Below are positions 17,855 through 26,397 of a stretch of 64,000 nt of DNA, one piece after another. Position 1 is the stretch's first letter. Each line of letters opens with the position of its first letter. Source of the DNA: Acinetobacter corruptisaponis (lineage in GTDB: Bacteria; Pseudomonadota; Gammaproteobacteria; Pseudomonadales; Moraxellaceae); NCBI RefSeq assembly GCF_030053775.1, contig NZ_CP125669.1, positions 3,715,962 through 3,779,961 of the forward strand. The letters are read 5' to 3'. The notes beneath the pieces are model-generated. The model was not told the origin of the DNA, searched no databases, and worked only from the letters and a program-made list of their open reading frames with translations. The position numbers and the translations under genes are program-made.

Positions 17855-18442
17855 GTGTTTGAGAAATTGGCTGAGAAAAGTTTAAATTTAATGGGATGGG
17901 AACTGGATAATCACTGGGACCTGAATGTGGACCAGTGTGTCATGATTGCTGCCCCGCATACCAGTAACTGGGATGCCTTATATGCACGTTTGGCATTGAA
18001 AGCATTGGGTGTCAATGTACGTCTAACCATTAAAGACAGCTACATGAAACTGCCATTTGGGCCTTTTGTCCGTGCAATGGGCGGTATTGGGATCGACCGT
18101 AGTGTGAAGCAAGCGGGACAGGAACGTCCAAGCATGGTCCAACTGATGAGTGACCTGTTTAAAACGCATCCTAAATTGGTAATGCTGGTGACGCCAGAGG
18201 GGACACGTGCAAAACAGGAGCAGTGGAAAACTGGTTTTTACCATGTCGCTATGACGGCAGGCGTACCGATTGCTTTAGCCTATATGGACTATACCAAGAA
18301 AAAAACAGGGGTTGGAAAAATGATCTACCCAACAGGAAACTATGAACAGGATATGGCTGAAATCATGGCATTTTATGCTGAAATCAATGCAAAGCATCCT
18401 GAAAAATTTAGCGTTGACCAACGCTATGCGAATAATAAATAA
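17855..18442 (+). CDS. Lysophospholipid acyltransferase family protein (PlsC-like)
   Basis: The product of about 195 residues has the acyltransferase motif HTSNWD (the HX4D catalytic pair), the LPFGPFVRAMGGIGIDRS block and the phosphate-binding VTPEGTRAK motif. It would move an acyl group to a lysophospholipid or related acceptor at the membrane. The start is uncertain. GTG at 17855 (MFEKLAEKSLN) is chosen because the earlier TTG codons (17834, 17840, 17849) only add non-conserved residues, but no start has a strong ribosome site. It is shorter than PlsC (about 245 residues), so it may act on another acceptor. Confidence 0.75.
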   Translation: MFEKLAEKSLNLMGWELDNHWDLNVDQCVMIAAPHTSNWDALYARLALKALGVNVRLTIKDSYMKLPFGPFVRAMGGIGIDRSVKQAGQERPSMVQLMSDLFKTHPKLVMLVTPEGTRAKQEQWKTGFYHVAMTAGVPIALAYMDYTKKKTGVGKMIYPTGNYEQDMAEIMAFYAEINAKHPEKFSVDQRYANNK

Positions 18443-18468
18443 TTTGGTTGATTTCAAAAATATAAACT

Positions 18469-18492
18469 AAGGCGGGATTTTCCTGCCTTTTA
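18469..18492 (+). terminator. Terminator after the acyltransferase gene
   Basis: A 9-bp stem with one G-T pair (AAGGCGGGA / TCCTGCCTT), a 3-base loop and a short T-tract lie 26 bp past the stop. Confidence 0.65.
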
Positions 18493-18564
18493 TAACACTT
18501 CGTTGCAAATTTCTCCTATTTTCAATGCTATAGTCATTTTTTATTTATACCTTAGAGAAACCAC

Positions 18565-20007
18565 TTGAGATCTTTATTGCTCGCATGTGGCCTTTTTGCC
18601 ACCACCCAACTCAGCCATACCCAGATTTTTTTGCCTACGCAAAATACGGGTCAAACGGAAGTGCCTGACATTGGAAGCGGTATTGGTTTACTTGATCAAC
18701 AAAAAGAAAAGCTCATTGGTGAAAAGGTATATCGTGAAGTGCATCGCCAGATGCCCACCATTCAGGATGCATGGCTGGAAGATCAGTTTCTACAGGTATT
18801 CTCAGGTATCTTAAGCCAAACCCAACTAGGGCAACCGATTGGATTGGTCATTATCAAAGACCCCCAGATCAATGCGTTTGCTGTACCAGGCGGCTTGTTT
18901 GCACTCAATACGGGACTCATTACCTCAGCAAAAAATCTTGATGAGATTGCAGGGGTGATGGCGCACGAAATAGCACACGTTGCACAACGACATTATAGCC
19001 GTTCGCAAGAGGCATTTAAGGGACAGGGGCTATTGGCTTTGGCTGGTATTATTGTCGGGGCTGCGATTGCCTCACAGTCAGATAGTGATGTAGGCTCTGC
19101 TGTTATGCTCGGAACGCAGGCTGCCTTAATGGACAAGCAACTCAGCTATAGTCGAAATCAGGAACGTGAGGCTGACCGTATCGGCATGCAGTTTATGTAC
19201 GCGGCAGGCTACAATCCGCAAAGCATGGCTGATTATTTTGAAACCATGCATCGGGCAACCAGTCGAGTCAGTTTTTTGCCTGATTTCTGGCTTACGCATC
19301 CACTCACCACAGAACGTATGAGTGAGGCGCGGTTACGTGCCAATCAGTTGCCTCAAGTCAAGTCTAAAATCTATGACCTCGATTTTGACATATTAAAATG
19401 GTACACACAGGTTGTCTCAAATCAGGCGACAGAAATCCAGTTACAGGCGCTTGCCAATCAGAAGAATATCGCGGGCTTATTGGCGCTTAGCAAGTTTTAT
19501 CTGATGCAGGGAGACTATGCTCAGGCACAGTCCAACCTTGATCTAGTTAAGGTAAAATTAAAGTCGCATATTCTGGTTCCCCTGATTCAAACCGATATTT
19601 ATCTGGGACAAAACCAGTTCGGTCAGGCGTATGACAGCATCAGTTCACTACAAAAAACCATGCCTGAAAATCGGGCTTTATCCTATAAATTGGCTGAGGT
19701 CTTAATCCGCCAAGGCAAGATTGATCAGGCACAAACTCTGGTACAGCGCTTTATAAGAAAAAATCAGCGTGATATAGAGGGATGGCAGCTTTTACAGCAG
19801 GCGACCAATCTTGATAAAAGTTCACCACTGCAAGCGGTAAATGTGCTGTGCTATCGTGCGGAAGCTGAATATTGGTCTGGCTATGAAGAAAATGCGATTA
19901 AATCCATGCTACATGCCCAACGCTTGGCAAAAGGTAACTTGGCAATGTCAGCAAAAATTGACTCGCGCTTGAAACAGATGCAAGATGATCGCCGTATGAA
20001 AATTTAA
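18565..20007 (+). CDS. Periplasmic M48 metalloprotease with TPR tail (BepA-like)
   Basis: The 480-residue product starts with a probable signal peptide (RSLLLACGLFATTQLSHTQ). It carries the zinc motif VMAHEIAHVAQRHY near residue 135, the third ligand in NQEREADRIGMQFM near residue 213, and TPR-like repeats in the C-terminal half (LSKFYLMQGDYAQAQSNLDLV, LAEVLIRQGKIDQAQTLVQRF). This layout matches BepA (YfgC), which degrades or helps assemble outer-membrane proteins such as LptD with the Bam machine. The start is TTG at 18565, the only upstream start that keeps the signal peptide. The GFA-family gene begins 18 bp after the stop. Confidence 0.82.
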   Translation: MRSLLLACGLFATTQLSHTQIFLPTQNTGQTEVPDIGSGIGLLDQQKEKLIGEKVYREVHRQMPTIQDAWLEDQFLQVFSGILSQTQLGQPIGLVIIKDPQINAFAVPGGLFALNTGLITSAKNLDEIAGVMAHEIAHVAQRHYSRSQEAFKGQGLLALAGIIVGAAIASQSDSDVGSAVMLGTQAALMDKQLSYSRNQEREADRIGMQFMYAAGYNPQSMADYFETMHRATSRVSFLPDFWLTHPLTTERMSEARLRANQLPQVKSKIYDLDFDILKWYTQVVSNQATEIQLQALANQKNIAGLLALSKFYLMQGDYAQAQSNLDLVKVKLKSHILVPLIQTDIYLGQNQFGQAYDSISSLQKTMPENRALSYKLAEVLIRQGKIDQAQTLVQRFIRKNQRDIEGWQLLQQATNLDKSSPLQAVNVLCYRAEAEYWSGYEENAIKSMLHAQRLAKGNLAMSAKIDSRLKQMQDDRRMKI

Positions 20008-20025
20008 AAATTAGGAAAAATAGAA

Positions 20026-20391
20026 ATGATTAAAGGGCAGTGTCTATGTGGGGAAGTGCAGTATCAATATCATGGGGAAATCGAAAATAGTATTTTGTGT
20101 TATTGCCAACATTGTCAGCAGGCACAGGGCAGCATTGCAGGATGGAATAGCCCTATAGATCAACAAAAATTTGAATTTTTATCAGGGCAGGAACAACTCA
20201 GGGAATATTTTCATACTCCAAATAAGGCCCGCGTATTTTGCCAACATTGTGCCAGTCCAATTTATTCTTATCGTACCGATTTACCTAATATCATCCGTTT
20301 GCGTTTGGGAACGGTAACTGAGGGGAATCTTCCAGCACCGCAAGAAGAATTTTTTACTGAACATAAACCAAGTTTTATTGAATTACGATAA
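20026..20391 (+). CDS. GFA-family (glutathione-dependent formaldehyde-activating enzyme-like) zinc protein
   Basis: The 121-residue single-domain protein has the typical cysteine pattern: CLCGEVQYQYHG at the start, CYCQHCQQAQGS near residue 27, and CQHCASPIYSY near residue 75. These cysteines bind two zinc ions in the known GFA fold. The original family member was proposed to speed S-hydroxymethylglutathione formation, but most members are unassigned. It lies 18 bp after the M48 protease gene and is probably in the same transcript. Confidence 0.82.
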   Translation: MIKGQCLCGEVQYQYHGEIENSILCYCQHCQQAQGSIAGWNSPIDQQKFEFLSGQEQLREYFHTPNKARVFCQHCASPIYSYRTDLPNIIRLRLGTVTEGNLPAPQEEFFTEHKPSFIELR

Positions 20392-20435
20392 GATGATGGT
20401 GGTAAGTCATATTCATTGATGAAGTTAAAAGATTT

Positions 20436-20795
20436 ATGAAGAAGTTTATTTTTTTTATTTTTATGACTGGTTGTATGGGGAACAGTTTTGCTGCATCCAT
20501 TGAGCAATATGTCAATGCTGTAGATAAAATCAGGGAAACCTATGCGCAGGATTTGCGCGGATTCTTACGTAGCCTAGACCCTCAGCTCTCTCAATTTAGT
20601 CCTGAGCAACAAGCTAAATATTGTGGCATTAACCAGCGTTACATTCAGGATATGTCAGGTGCGATTGAACAAAACCGTTCATCATTACCACCGCAATATG
20701 CAAGTATGACCAAGCAGGATTTAATTAAACAAGTGGCTGAGTCTAAAGAGATGCAGATGCTGGCCAAATATAATGTTCAGTGTGATTTTAAATAA
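20436..20795 (+). CDS. Small secreted protein of unknown function
   Basis: The 119-residue product has a signal peptide with a likely cut after MKKFIFFIFMTGCMGNSFAA. The mature part is helical and polar, with two cysteines (KYCGINQRY and the C-terminal VQCDFK) that could form a disulfide in the periplasm. The signal peptide has a Cys (MTGC), but the following residues do not form a convincing lipobox end, so a lipoprotein is less likely. I do not recognise a family. It starts 44 bp after the GFA-type gene. Confidence 0.65.
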   Translation: MKKFIFFIFMTGCMGNSFAASIEQYVNAVDKIRETYAQDLRGFLRSLDPQLSQFSPEQQAKYCGINQRYIQDMSGAIEQNRSSLPPQYASMTKQDLIKQVAESKEMQMLAKYNVQCDFK

Positions 20796-20873
20796 TAGAA
20801 AGACTTTGGGTTCATTGTTAAAAATGAATCCAGTTTTAAAATAAATAGGGAATCTAAAGAGACGTTAAGCAGA

Positions 20874-21320
20874 TTAGCTTAATTTTGCTTTAATTTTGGC
20901 AGAAACTTGTGCAGGATCGGCACGCCCGGCTATGATCGGACGTAGAGAATTCATCACCTTACCCATATCTTTCATGCTAGTAGCTTCTTGAGCAGCAATC
21001 GTTTGCTCAATGATAGAATCAAGTTCTTCCTCAGTCATAGCTGCTGGTAGAAATTGAGAAATAACCTCAACTTCGGCTTGTTCTTTACTAGCTAAATCAT
21101 CTCGACCAGCGCCAGAAAAGGCTTTGATCGATTCTTTACGTTGTTTAATTTGTTTTTCAATGACCGCAAGAACCTGAGCATCATCAAGCTCAATGCGTTC
21201 ATCGACTTCGATTTGCTTAATTGCTGCCTGTACACCACGAATAACCGTTACCGTTGCCATATCTTTGGCACGCATAGATGATTTTAATACGTCGGTAATC
21301 TGGTCTTTTAAAGTGGTCAT
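20874..21320 (-). CDS. GatB/YqeY domain protein
   Basis: The start is placed at the ATG at 21320 (MTTLKDQITDVLKSSMRAKD), giving 148 residues, the usual length of YqeY. A TTG start 12 bases upstream is possible. Blocks DMATVTVIRGVQAAIKQIEVDER, KQIKQRKESIKAFSGAGRDDL and SQFLPAAMTEEELDSII are characteristic, and the C-terminus resembles the tRNA-binding tail domain of GatB (DMGKVMNSLRPIIAGRADPAQVSAKIKAKL). Its role is not settled; a link to tRNA-dependent amidation has been proposed. It lies 23 bp downstream of rpsU in an rpsU-yqeY pair; dnaG and rpoD do not follow. Confidence 0.88.
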   Translation of the reverse strand: MTTLKDQITDVLKSSMRAKDMATVTVIRGVQAAIKQIEVDERIELDDAQVLAVIEKQIKQRKESIKAFSGAGRDDLASKEQAEVEVISQFLPAAMTEEELDSIIEQTIAAQEATSMKDMGKVMNSLRPIIAGRADPAQVSAKIKAKLS

Positions 21321-21343
21321 ATCAGCAGTCAATCACAAATTAA

Positions 21344-21559
21344 TTAGTAAAGGCGAGTAGTACGTACAGATTCGCGAGTCAATTTCTTTTGATAACGCTT
21401 AACTGCAGCAGCTTTTTTGCGCTTACGTTCCTGAGTTGGTTTTTCATAGAACTCACGCTTACGAACGTCAGCTAAAACACCCGCTTTTTCGCATGAACGC
21501 TTGAAACGACGGATAGCTACGTCTACTGGTTCGCCTTCTTTCAATTTAACTTGTGGCAT
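21344..21559 (-). CDS. rpsU: 30S ribosomal protein S21
   Basis: The start at 21559 ([20 protein letters not shown]) gives 71 residues, the normal S21 length, and is preceded by a GAGG-type site. The sequence ends in a basic [16 protein letters not shown] tail. S21 sits on the 30S platform near the anti-Shine-Dalgarno helix and helps initiation. An upstream in-frame ATG at 21613 would add 18 residues with no family match and would invade the tsaD promoter region, so it is rejected. It is divergent from tsaD, as in many Gammaproteobacteria. Confidence 0.96.
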   Translation of the reverse strand: MPQVKLKEGEPVDVAIRRFKRSCEKAGVLADVRKREFYEKPTQERKRKKAAAVKRYQKKLTRESVRTTRLY

Positions 21560-21637
21560 GTAAAATCCTCTAAGATGATGGGATAGACCTAACGTACCAT
21601 TACGCCAGATCACAAGTGAAGTGCACTATTTTACTCA

Positions 21638-21665
21638 TTTACAACTCAGATCACAAGTCTATAAT
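21638..21665 (+). promoter_or_regulatory. Probable sigma-70 promoter of tsaD
   Basis: A -35-like TTTACA (21638-21643) and a perfect -10 TATAAT (21660-21665) are 16 bp apart, 39 bp before the tsaD start. Confidence 0.6.
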
Positions 21666-21704
21666 AGCCCCGACATTATTTTTAAACGATGTAAAGGCAG
21701 TTAA

Positions 21705-22712
21705 ATGATTGTTTTGGGCTTGGAAACTTCGTGTGATGAAACTGGGTTGGCACTCTATGACAGTGAACTCGGCTTGCTTGGACAGGTTCTATATAGCCAG
21801 ATCAAACTGCATGCCGAATATGGCGGGGTTGTACCAGAACTTGCTTCGCGTGACCATGTCCGTAAAATGATTCCCCTGATCAATCAACTACTTGAACAAA
21901 GTGGTGTTCAGAAAAGCCAGATTGATGCAGTTGCCTATACGCGTGGACCTGGGCTAATGGGTGCCTTGATGACAGGCGCATTGTTTGGTCGTACTTTAGC
22001 ATTTGCCTTTAATAAGCCTGCAATTGGTGTGCATCACATGGAAGGGCATATGCTCGCACCATTACTTTCAGAGAATCCACCAGAATTTCCATTTGTTGCA
22101 TTATTGGTGTCAGGTGGACATACACAGTTGATGGCAGCCTATGGCATTGGTCAATATGAATTACTGGGGGAGTCGATTGACGATGCGGCAGGTGAGGCCT
22201 TTGATAAAGTCGCTAAAATGATGAAGCTGCCTTATCCAGGTGGGCCAAACATCGCAAAACTTGCATTGCAAGGGGATGCCCTAGCATTTGAGTTTCCTCG
22301 TCCAATGTTACATCAAGGTTTGGATTTTTCATTTAGTGGTTTAAAGACAGCGGTTTCTGTGCAGTTAAAAAAACTGGGTGAAGAAAACCGTGATGCTGAT
22401 ATTGCTGCCTCTTTTCAGGAAGCAATTGTCGATACATTGGTTAAAAAATCGGTTAAAGCCTTAAAGCAAACAGGTTTAAAACGTTTGGTGATTGCAGGCG
22501 GGGTCAGTGCAAATTTGCGTTTACGTGAGCAATTGGAAACCTCACTGAAAAAAATTAAGGCGCAGGTTTATTATGCTGAACCTGCCTTATGTACCGATAA
22601 TGGCGCAATGATTGCGTTCGCAGGTTATCAACGTTTAAAGGCTGGGCAGCATGATGGTTTGGCTGTCACCACAACACCAAGATGGCCGATGACTGAGTTG
22701 CAACCAACCTAA
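21705..22712 (+). CDS. tsaD: tRNA t6A synthesis protein TsaD
   Basis: The 335-residue product has the Kae1/TsaD signatures: [17 protein letters not shown] at the start, the metal-binding HHMEGHM motif, [30 protein letters not shown], and the late [15 protein letters not shown] and [16 protein letters not shown]. It transfers threonylcarbamoyl from threonylcarbamoyl-AMP to A37 of tRNA, working with TsaB and with TsaE encoded at 4.06 kb. It is divergent from rpsU. Confidence 0.96.
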   Translation: MIVLGLETSCDETGLALYDSELGLLGQVLYSQIKLHAEYGGVVPELASRDHVRKMIPLINQLLEQSGVQKSQIDAVAYTRGPGLMGALMTGALFGRTLAFAFNKPAIGVHHMEGHMLAPLLSENPPEFPFVALLVSGGHTQLMAAYGIGQYELLGESIDDAAGEAFDKVAKMMKLPYPGGPNIAKLALQGDALAFEFPRPMLHQGLDFSFSGLKTAVSVQLKKLGEENRDADIAASFQEAIVDTLVKKSVKALKQTGLKRLVIAGGVSANLRLREQLETSLKKIKAQVYYAEPALCTDNGAMIAFAGYQRLKAGQHDGLAVTTTPRWPMTELQPT

Positions 22713-22893
22713 AAATAGAATTGATGATTCTTGTTGGTTGATAGGCTTTAGATCGGTTTACGTTCTTATTTTATTTAAAAATCAAACCATTATTTATATG
22801 TATGGCAATGGCTTGGAGTCAACGCTATTGTGTTAAAGTATTGGATAAATTATTTATTTTGATGAGCTAAAACTCATTAGCGGAGTTCAGAAG

Positions 22894-23391
22894 TTGAAAA
22901 TTTCTTATGTTTTTACCTGTGGTCGATTAGAGTCTTTGTTTAAGATTCTAAATCTTATTCAATCTAATGAAAATAAAGAAAAAAATGATAAAGTGATTGA
23001 ACAGTTTAGAAAGGATATTTCCTTAGGGCGAACTTTTGAGGAAACTGAACTTTATCAATTGATAGAAGACAGTGAAGAAAAAATTGTGGTCAATCGCTTG
23101 AACAATATTCTTCGCGACAAACCCGCCCATCAGAATAAATTTGATTTTCAGGAATATAAAACGGGTGCCTGGTCTGAGTTTAACGATTATAAGCTGGCAG
23201 TTCGTTTCTCTAATGCCAAAACAGAGTTAAGTGAAAAGCACTTTGAAAAAACGGGTGAATACATGACCAGTCGAGGTATTGCAAAACTAACAGGTTTCAA
23301 TCCAGCTAATATCAAGAATATGTTGCAACATAAAAGAGCTGTCGTGAAAAAAATGCTCATCACATTGGAAAAGTTGGCAAAAGAATATTGA
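22894..23391 (+). CDS. Unknown protein with possible C-terminal helix-turn-helix
   Basis: The start is TTG at 22894, 8 bases after CGGAG. The 165-residue product is charged and helical and matches no family I know. Residues about 122-160 (MTSRGIAKLTGFNPANIKNMLQH, then VVKKMLITLEKLAKEY) look like a helix-turn-helix with a following helix, as in small phage or plasmid repressors. The DNA is more AT-rich than tsaD or the following lipoprotein gene. It is alone between tsaD and a degraded transposon-end sequence, so acquisition by transfer is possible. A weak hairpin near 23413-23441 may end it. Confidence 0.6.
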   Translation: MKISYVFTCGRLESLFKILNLIQSNENKEKNDKVIEQFRKDISLGRTFEETELYQLIEDSEEKIVVNRLNNILRDKPAHQNKFDFQEYKTGAWSEFNDYKLAVRFSNAKTELSEKHFEKTGEYMTSRGIAKLTGFNPANIKNMLQHKRAVVKKMLITLEKLAKEY

Positions 23392-23768
23392 TAATCTATA
23401 AAATAAAAAATTGATGCAGGGAAAATTTATTTTTCTGCATCGAGATTTAAATTAATATCTGAATAATAAGAAGAATGATAGCAATTTATTCAAGATTGTT
23501 TTTACTATGGATAAAAACCAATCCATACACAGACCATTTCTTCTCTGATTTAAGATTATTGACTAAGTAAGCAATACACACCAATGCAATTGAACCTGAT
23601 AAGGCTCACTAAAAGAGCGAGATAACAAGGTACATGTTTTAAATGTCAACAGACCCTAATTAAAAGCTTGCTTGGTTATCACATGATTTTAAGAACTGTC
23701 ATTCAATGGTCATGGTTTTGTCATTTCGGAAGATTAGGCTACAGCAGTAATTTTATGGGGTAGCTATT
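23392..23768. other. AT-rich intergenic region with a MITE-like end
   Basis: No gene is visible in this stretch. It holds an imperfect hairpin (GATGCAG...CTGCATC, 23413-23441), a 16-bp match to the terminal repeat of the element at 40.3 kb (23641-23656), and the leader of the next lipoprotein gene. Confidence 0.6.
23641..23662 (-). mobile_element. Solo or degraded MITE end
   Basis: On the minus strand the first 22 bases read TAATTAGGGTCTGTTGACATTT, which is identical over all 22 bases to positions 40272-40293, the left end of the MITE plus its flank. No facing second end was found within 300 bp, so this is either a remnant or chance similarity at an AT-rich target. Confidence 0.5.
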
Positions 23769-25298
23769 ATGATGAAGCAAAAAGTATTATTGATTTCAAT
23801 TCTTACCAGTTTGGCATTAATGGGCTGTGGCAGTGACCATGATGACAATCAAAATACAGCAAAAATGTTAAGTACCGAGCAGACCTTAAACTTTGGTGAT
23901 CGGGATTGCTGGTTGGGTGGAACAGTTAAATTGACAGGGCAAGATAAAAATAATAATGGAATTTTAGAGACTGATGAAATTCAGCAAACCACGCCGAGTT
24001 GTATCACAGAAAATGCTTTCGCTCGGGGGGTGCAGCTCACTTATCAGGTGATGGATCATCTGAAAGGTATTGCAGATGGGGCAAAGGCGGGCAATACCAT
24101 TGAGTTTAGACAAGGTGGTTTCGGTTCTGATCTGGTGGCACATCCAACCAATAAAAACCAATTTTATGCCATTACAGATCGAGGCCCCAATGCCGATTAC
24201 AACTTAAATAAAGACAATGGCAAGATGTTTCCTGATCCAGCATATGTGCCGCGTATTGGTCTATTTGAAGTACAAACCAATGGCACAGTGAAAAAGATTA
24301 AGGAAATTTTACTTAAGGATCGTAATGGGCAAAATATTTCGGGTCTACCTAATGCCAATTTTGGTGCAACCAAAGAAGCAGCTTACGACATTTATGGCAA
24401 ATTATTAAGCCGTCAAACGGATGAATATGGTCTAGATGCAGAAGGTTTGGTTGCCATGAAAGATGGTAGCTTTTGGGTGAGTGATGAATATGGCCCACAT
24501 ATTGTTCATTATGATGCCAATGGTGTAGAAATAGACCGTATTAATGCTTTTGAAAAAGATACCCGCCGTGTTGGTGGCTATTTACTGCCTGCGGAATTTG
24601 CCAACCGTCGCCCGAATCGTGGCATGGAAGGTTTAACCATTACGCCAGATGAGAAAACCTTGGTGGGGATTATACAATCCACGATGGATAATCCAACAAC
24701 AGCAGTCAATAAATCAGATTTAACCCGTATTGTAACTATTGATCTAGAAACTAAAAAGGTGAAGCAATATTTATATAAACAGGAGGGTGGAGCAAAAGCT
24801 TATTCCAACTCTGCAATTACAGCTTTAAGTAATACCAGCTTTTTAGTTTTAGAGCGAGATGGGGATTTTTATCGAGATAATCCAAATGCTTTTAAACGTG
24901 TTTATAAAATTGATTTGCGTAATGCAACCAATTTAGAAGATATTGCTGAAACAGCTCAGATTAAACAGGATGCTAAACTGGGTTTAACCATTGATGGACA
25001 AACTTTAGAACAATATGTTTTAGCAAAAGGTTGGGATGGGTTAAAAACACAGGGTATTTTACCCCCAACAAAAACGCTGGTTTTAGATATGATTGAGAAA
25101 GTCAAATTCCCTCATGATAAAATGGAAGGGTTGTGGCTGATTGATCATAAGCGTTTAGGTTTAATCAATGATGATGACTTTGCACTATGGGTAACCAATG
25201 GTGTTCTGGAGCAGAAATATTTAGATCAGGATAAGAAAAAAATTGACAGTAATACTTTATATATTATTGATGGATTGGATTTAAAAGCAATACCGTAA
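23769..25298 (+). CDS. Esterase-like activity of phytase family lipoprotein
   Basis: The 509-residue product begins with a lipoprotein signal (MMKQKVLLISILTSLALMGC, Cys about residue 20). After a short acidic linker comes the phytase-like (PF13449-type) beta-propeller domain. Blocks seen are NQFYAITDRGPNADYN, DAEGLVAMKDGSFWVSDEYGPHI, NRRPNRGMEGLTITPDEKTLVGIIQS and the C-terminal HDKMEGLWLIDHKRLGLINDDDFAL. It would be anchored to a membrane facing the periplasm. Members are often phosphate-related esterases, but the substrate is uncertain. It is followed by a strong bidirectional terminator. Confidence 0.82.
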   Translation: MMKQKVLLISILTSLALMGCGSDHDDNQNTAKMLSTEQTLNFGDRDCWLGGTVKLTGQDKNNNGILETDEIQQTTPSCITENAFARGVQLTYQVMDHLKGIADGAKAGNTIEFRQGGFGSDLVAHPTNKNQFYAITDRGPNADYNLNKDNGKMFPDPAYVPRIGLFEVQTNGTVKKIKEILLKDRNGQNISGLPNANFGATKEAAYDIYGKLLSRQTDEYGLDAEGLVAMKDGSFWVSDEYGPHIVHYDANGVEIDRINAFEKDTRRVGGYLLPAEFANRRPNRGMEGLTITPDEKTLVGIIQSTMDNPTTAVNKSDLTRIVTIDLETKKVKQYLYKQEGGAKAYSNSAITALSNTSFLVLERDGDFYRDNPNAFKRVYKIDLRNATNLEDIAETAQIKQDAKLGLTIDGQTLEQYVLAKGWDGLKTQGILPPTKTLVLDMIEKVKFPHDKMEGLWLIDHKRLGLINDDDFALWVTNGVLEQKYLDQDKKKIDSNTLYIIDGLDLKAIP

Positions 25299-25310
25299 AT
25301 TTTTGAGATG

Positions 25311-25336
25311 AAAAAGCCATCAATTGATGGCTTTTT
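25311..25336. terminator. Bidirectional terminator
   Basis: A 12-bp stem (AAAAAGCCATCA / TGATGGCTTTTT) with a minimal loop lies between the convergent lipoprotein and DUF815 genes. T-tracts on both strands suit both directions. Confidence 0.85.
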
Positions 25337-25347
25337 ATTTGAGCGAA

Positions 25348-26220
25348 TTATACCATTTTTAATTGCTGCGAACCGATCCAGTGTTTTGAGAACTGGTATG
25401 CCGCACGGCCTGAACGCTGCCCGCGTGCCTGACACCATCTCAGTGCCTCAGCCCGTACTGTGTCATTATATTCCAGATCAGCCTTGCGAATATAATGTTC
25501 CACAATCTCCAGATAGAGCTGTTGATCCATTGGATAGAATGAAAGCCACAGTCCAAAACGATCAGAAAGTGAGATTTTTTCTTCAATCGCTTCCTGTGGA
25601 TGCAACTCGGTATATTGCGGAACATCAACCTTACGCACAGGCGTATTTTCGTGCATAAATTCAGGCAATAAGTGACGGCGGTTACTGGTTGCATAAATAA
25701 TGAAGTTGGTTGAACCAGATTGAAGCGAACCGTCCAGAACACTCTTTAAACTGCGGTAATTTTCGTCTTCCGCATTAAAAGCCAGGTCATCACAATAGAC
25801 AATAAACTTTTCTGGGCGCTCGGCGATCAGTTTTTGAATTTTTGGTAAATCTGATAAATCGTCACGCTCAATTTCAATCAGGCGTAGACCCTGTACTGAG
25901 TATGCCGTGAGCAGGGCACGTACAATGGAGGATTTGCCTGTACCACGGGAACCTGTCAGCAAAATGTCATTGGCGGGGAAACCATTTAAAAACTGCAAGG
26001 TATTTTGGATAATCTTGTCTTTTTGGCGTTCAATCCCTTTTAAGTCTTCCAGATACATTTTTTTAGGTTGTTGAATTGCGACCAGTTGCTGATTTTCCCA
26101 GCGAAAAGCAATTGCTGAAAAATCAGTGGGTTGTCTTGGAGCAGGGAGAACTTGCTGGAGCTGTGTTAAAACACTGGATAATGACTGGAGAATAGATTCG
26201 GGTAAATCAAGGATAGCCAT
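25348..26220 (-). CDS. DUF815-family AAA ATP-binding protein
   Basis: The 290-residue product has the P-loop LLTGSRGTGKSSIVRALL and the Walker B-like FIVYCDDLAFNAED. The DUF815 pattern continues with LLPEFMHENTPVRKVDVPQYTELHPQEAIEEKISLSDRFGLWLSF and the C-terminal SGRAAYQFSKHWIGSQQLKMV. The N-terminal region (FSAIAFRWENQQLVAIQQPKK) is also typical. Members are soluble AAA-type ATPases of unknown role. The ATG at 26220 has no convincing ribosome site. It converges with the phytase-like gene. Confidence 0.82.
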   Translation of the reverse strand: MAILDLPESILQSLSSVLTQLQQVLPAPRQPTDFSAIAFRWENQQLVAIQQPKKMYLEDLKGIERQKDKIIQNTLQFLNGFPANDILLTGSRGTGKSSIVRALLTAYSVQGLRLIEIERDDLSDLPKIQKLIAERPEKFIVYCDDLAFNAEDENYRSLKSVLDGSLQSGSTNFIIYATSNRRHLLPEFMHENTPVRKVDVPQYTELHPQEAIEEKISLSDRFGLWLSFYPMDQQLYLEIVEHYIRKADLEYNDTVRAEALRWCQARGQRSGRAAYQFSKHWIGSQQLKMV

Positions 26221-26397
26221 AAATACAAACCAAACTCAGTGATCAATAAATAGGGATACTATCACTGCTATAGCTAAAATAAAGGAAATATCATCAAAAA
26301 TATGGAAATAAGTTGATTTTATCCTTGATTGTTGCAGCTGGTTTTTGCATTGTATAAGTGCAGGATTAGAAAAATATGATGCGCATCAGGATAACGA

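Noticed and set aside
20874..21559. A full rpsU-dnaG-rpoD macromolecular synthesis operon.
   Set aside because: Only rpsU and yqeY are present on this strand; no dnaG or rpoD gene follows.
25308..25658. A plus-strand frame of 116 residues at the 3' end of the DUF815 gene.
   Set aside because: It is antisense to the DUF815 coding region and overlaps the terminator; no ribosome site or family match.
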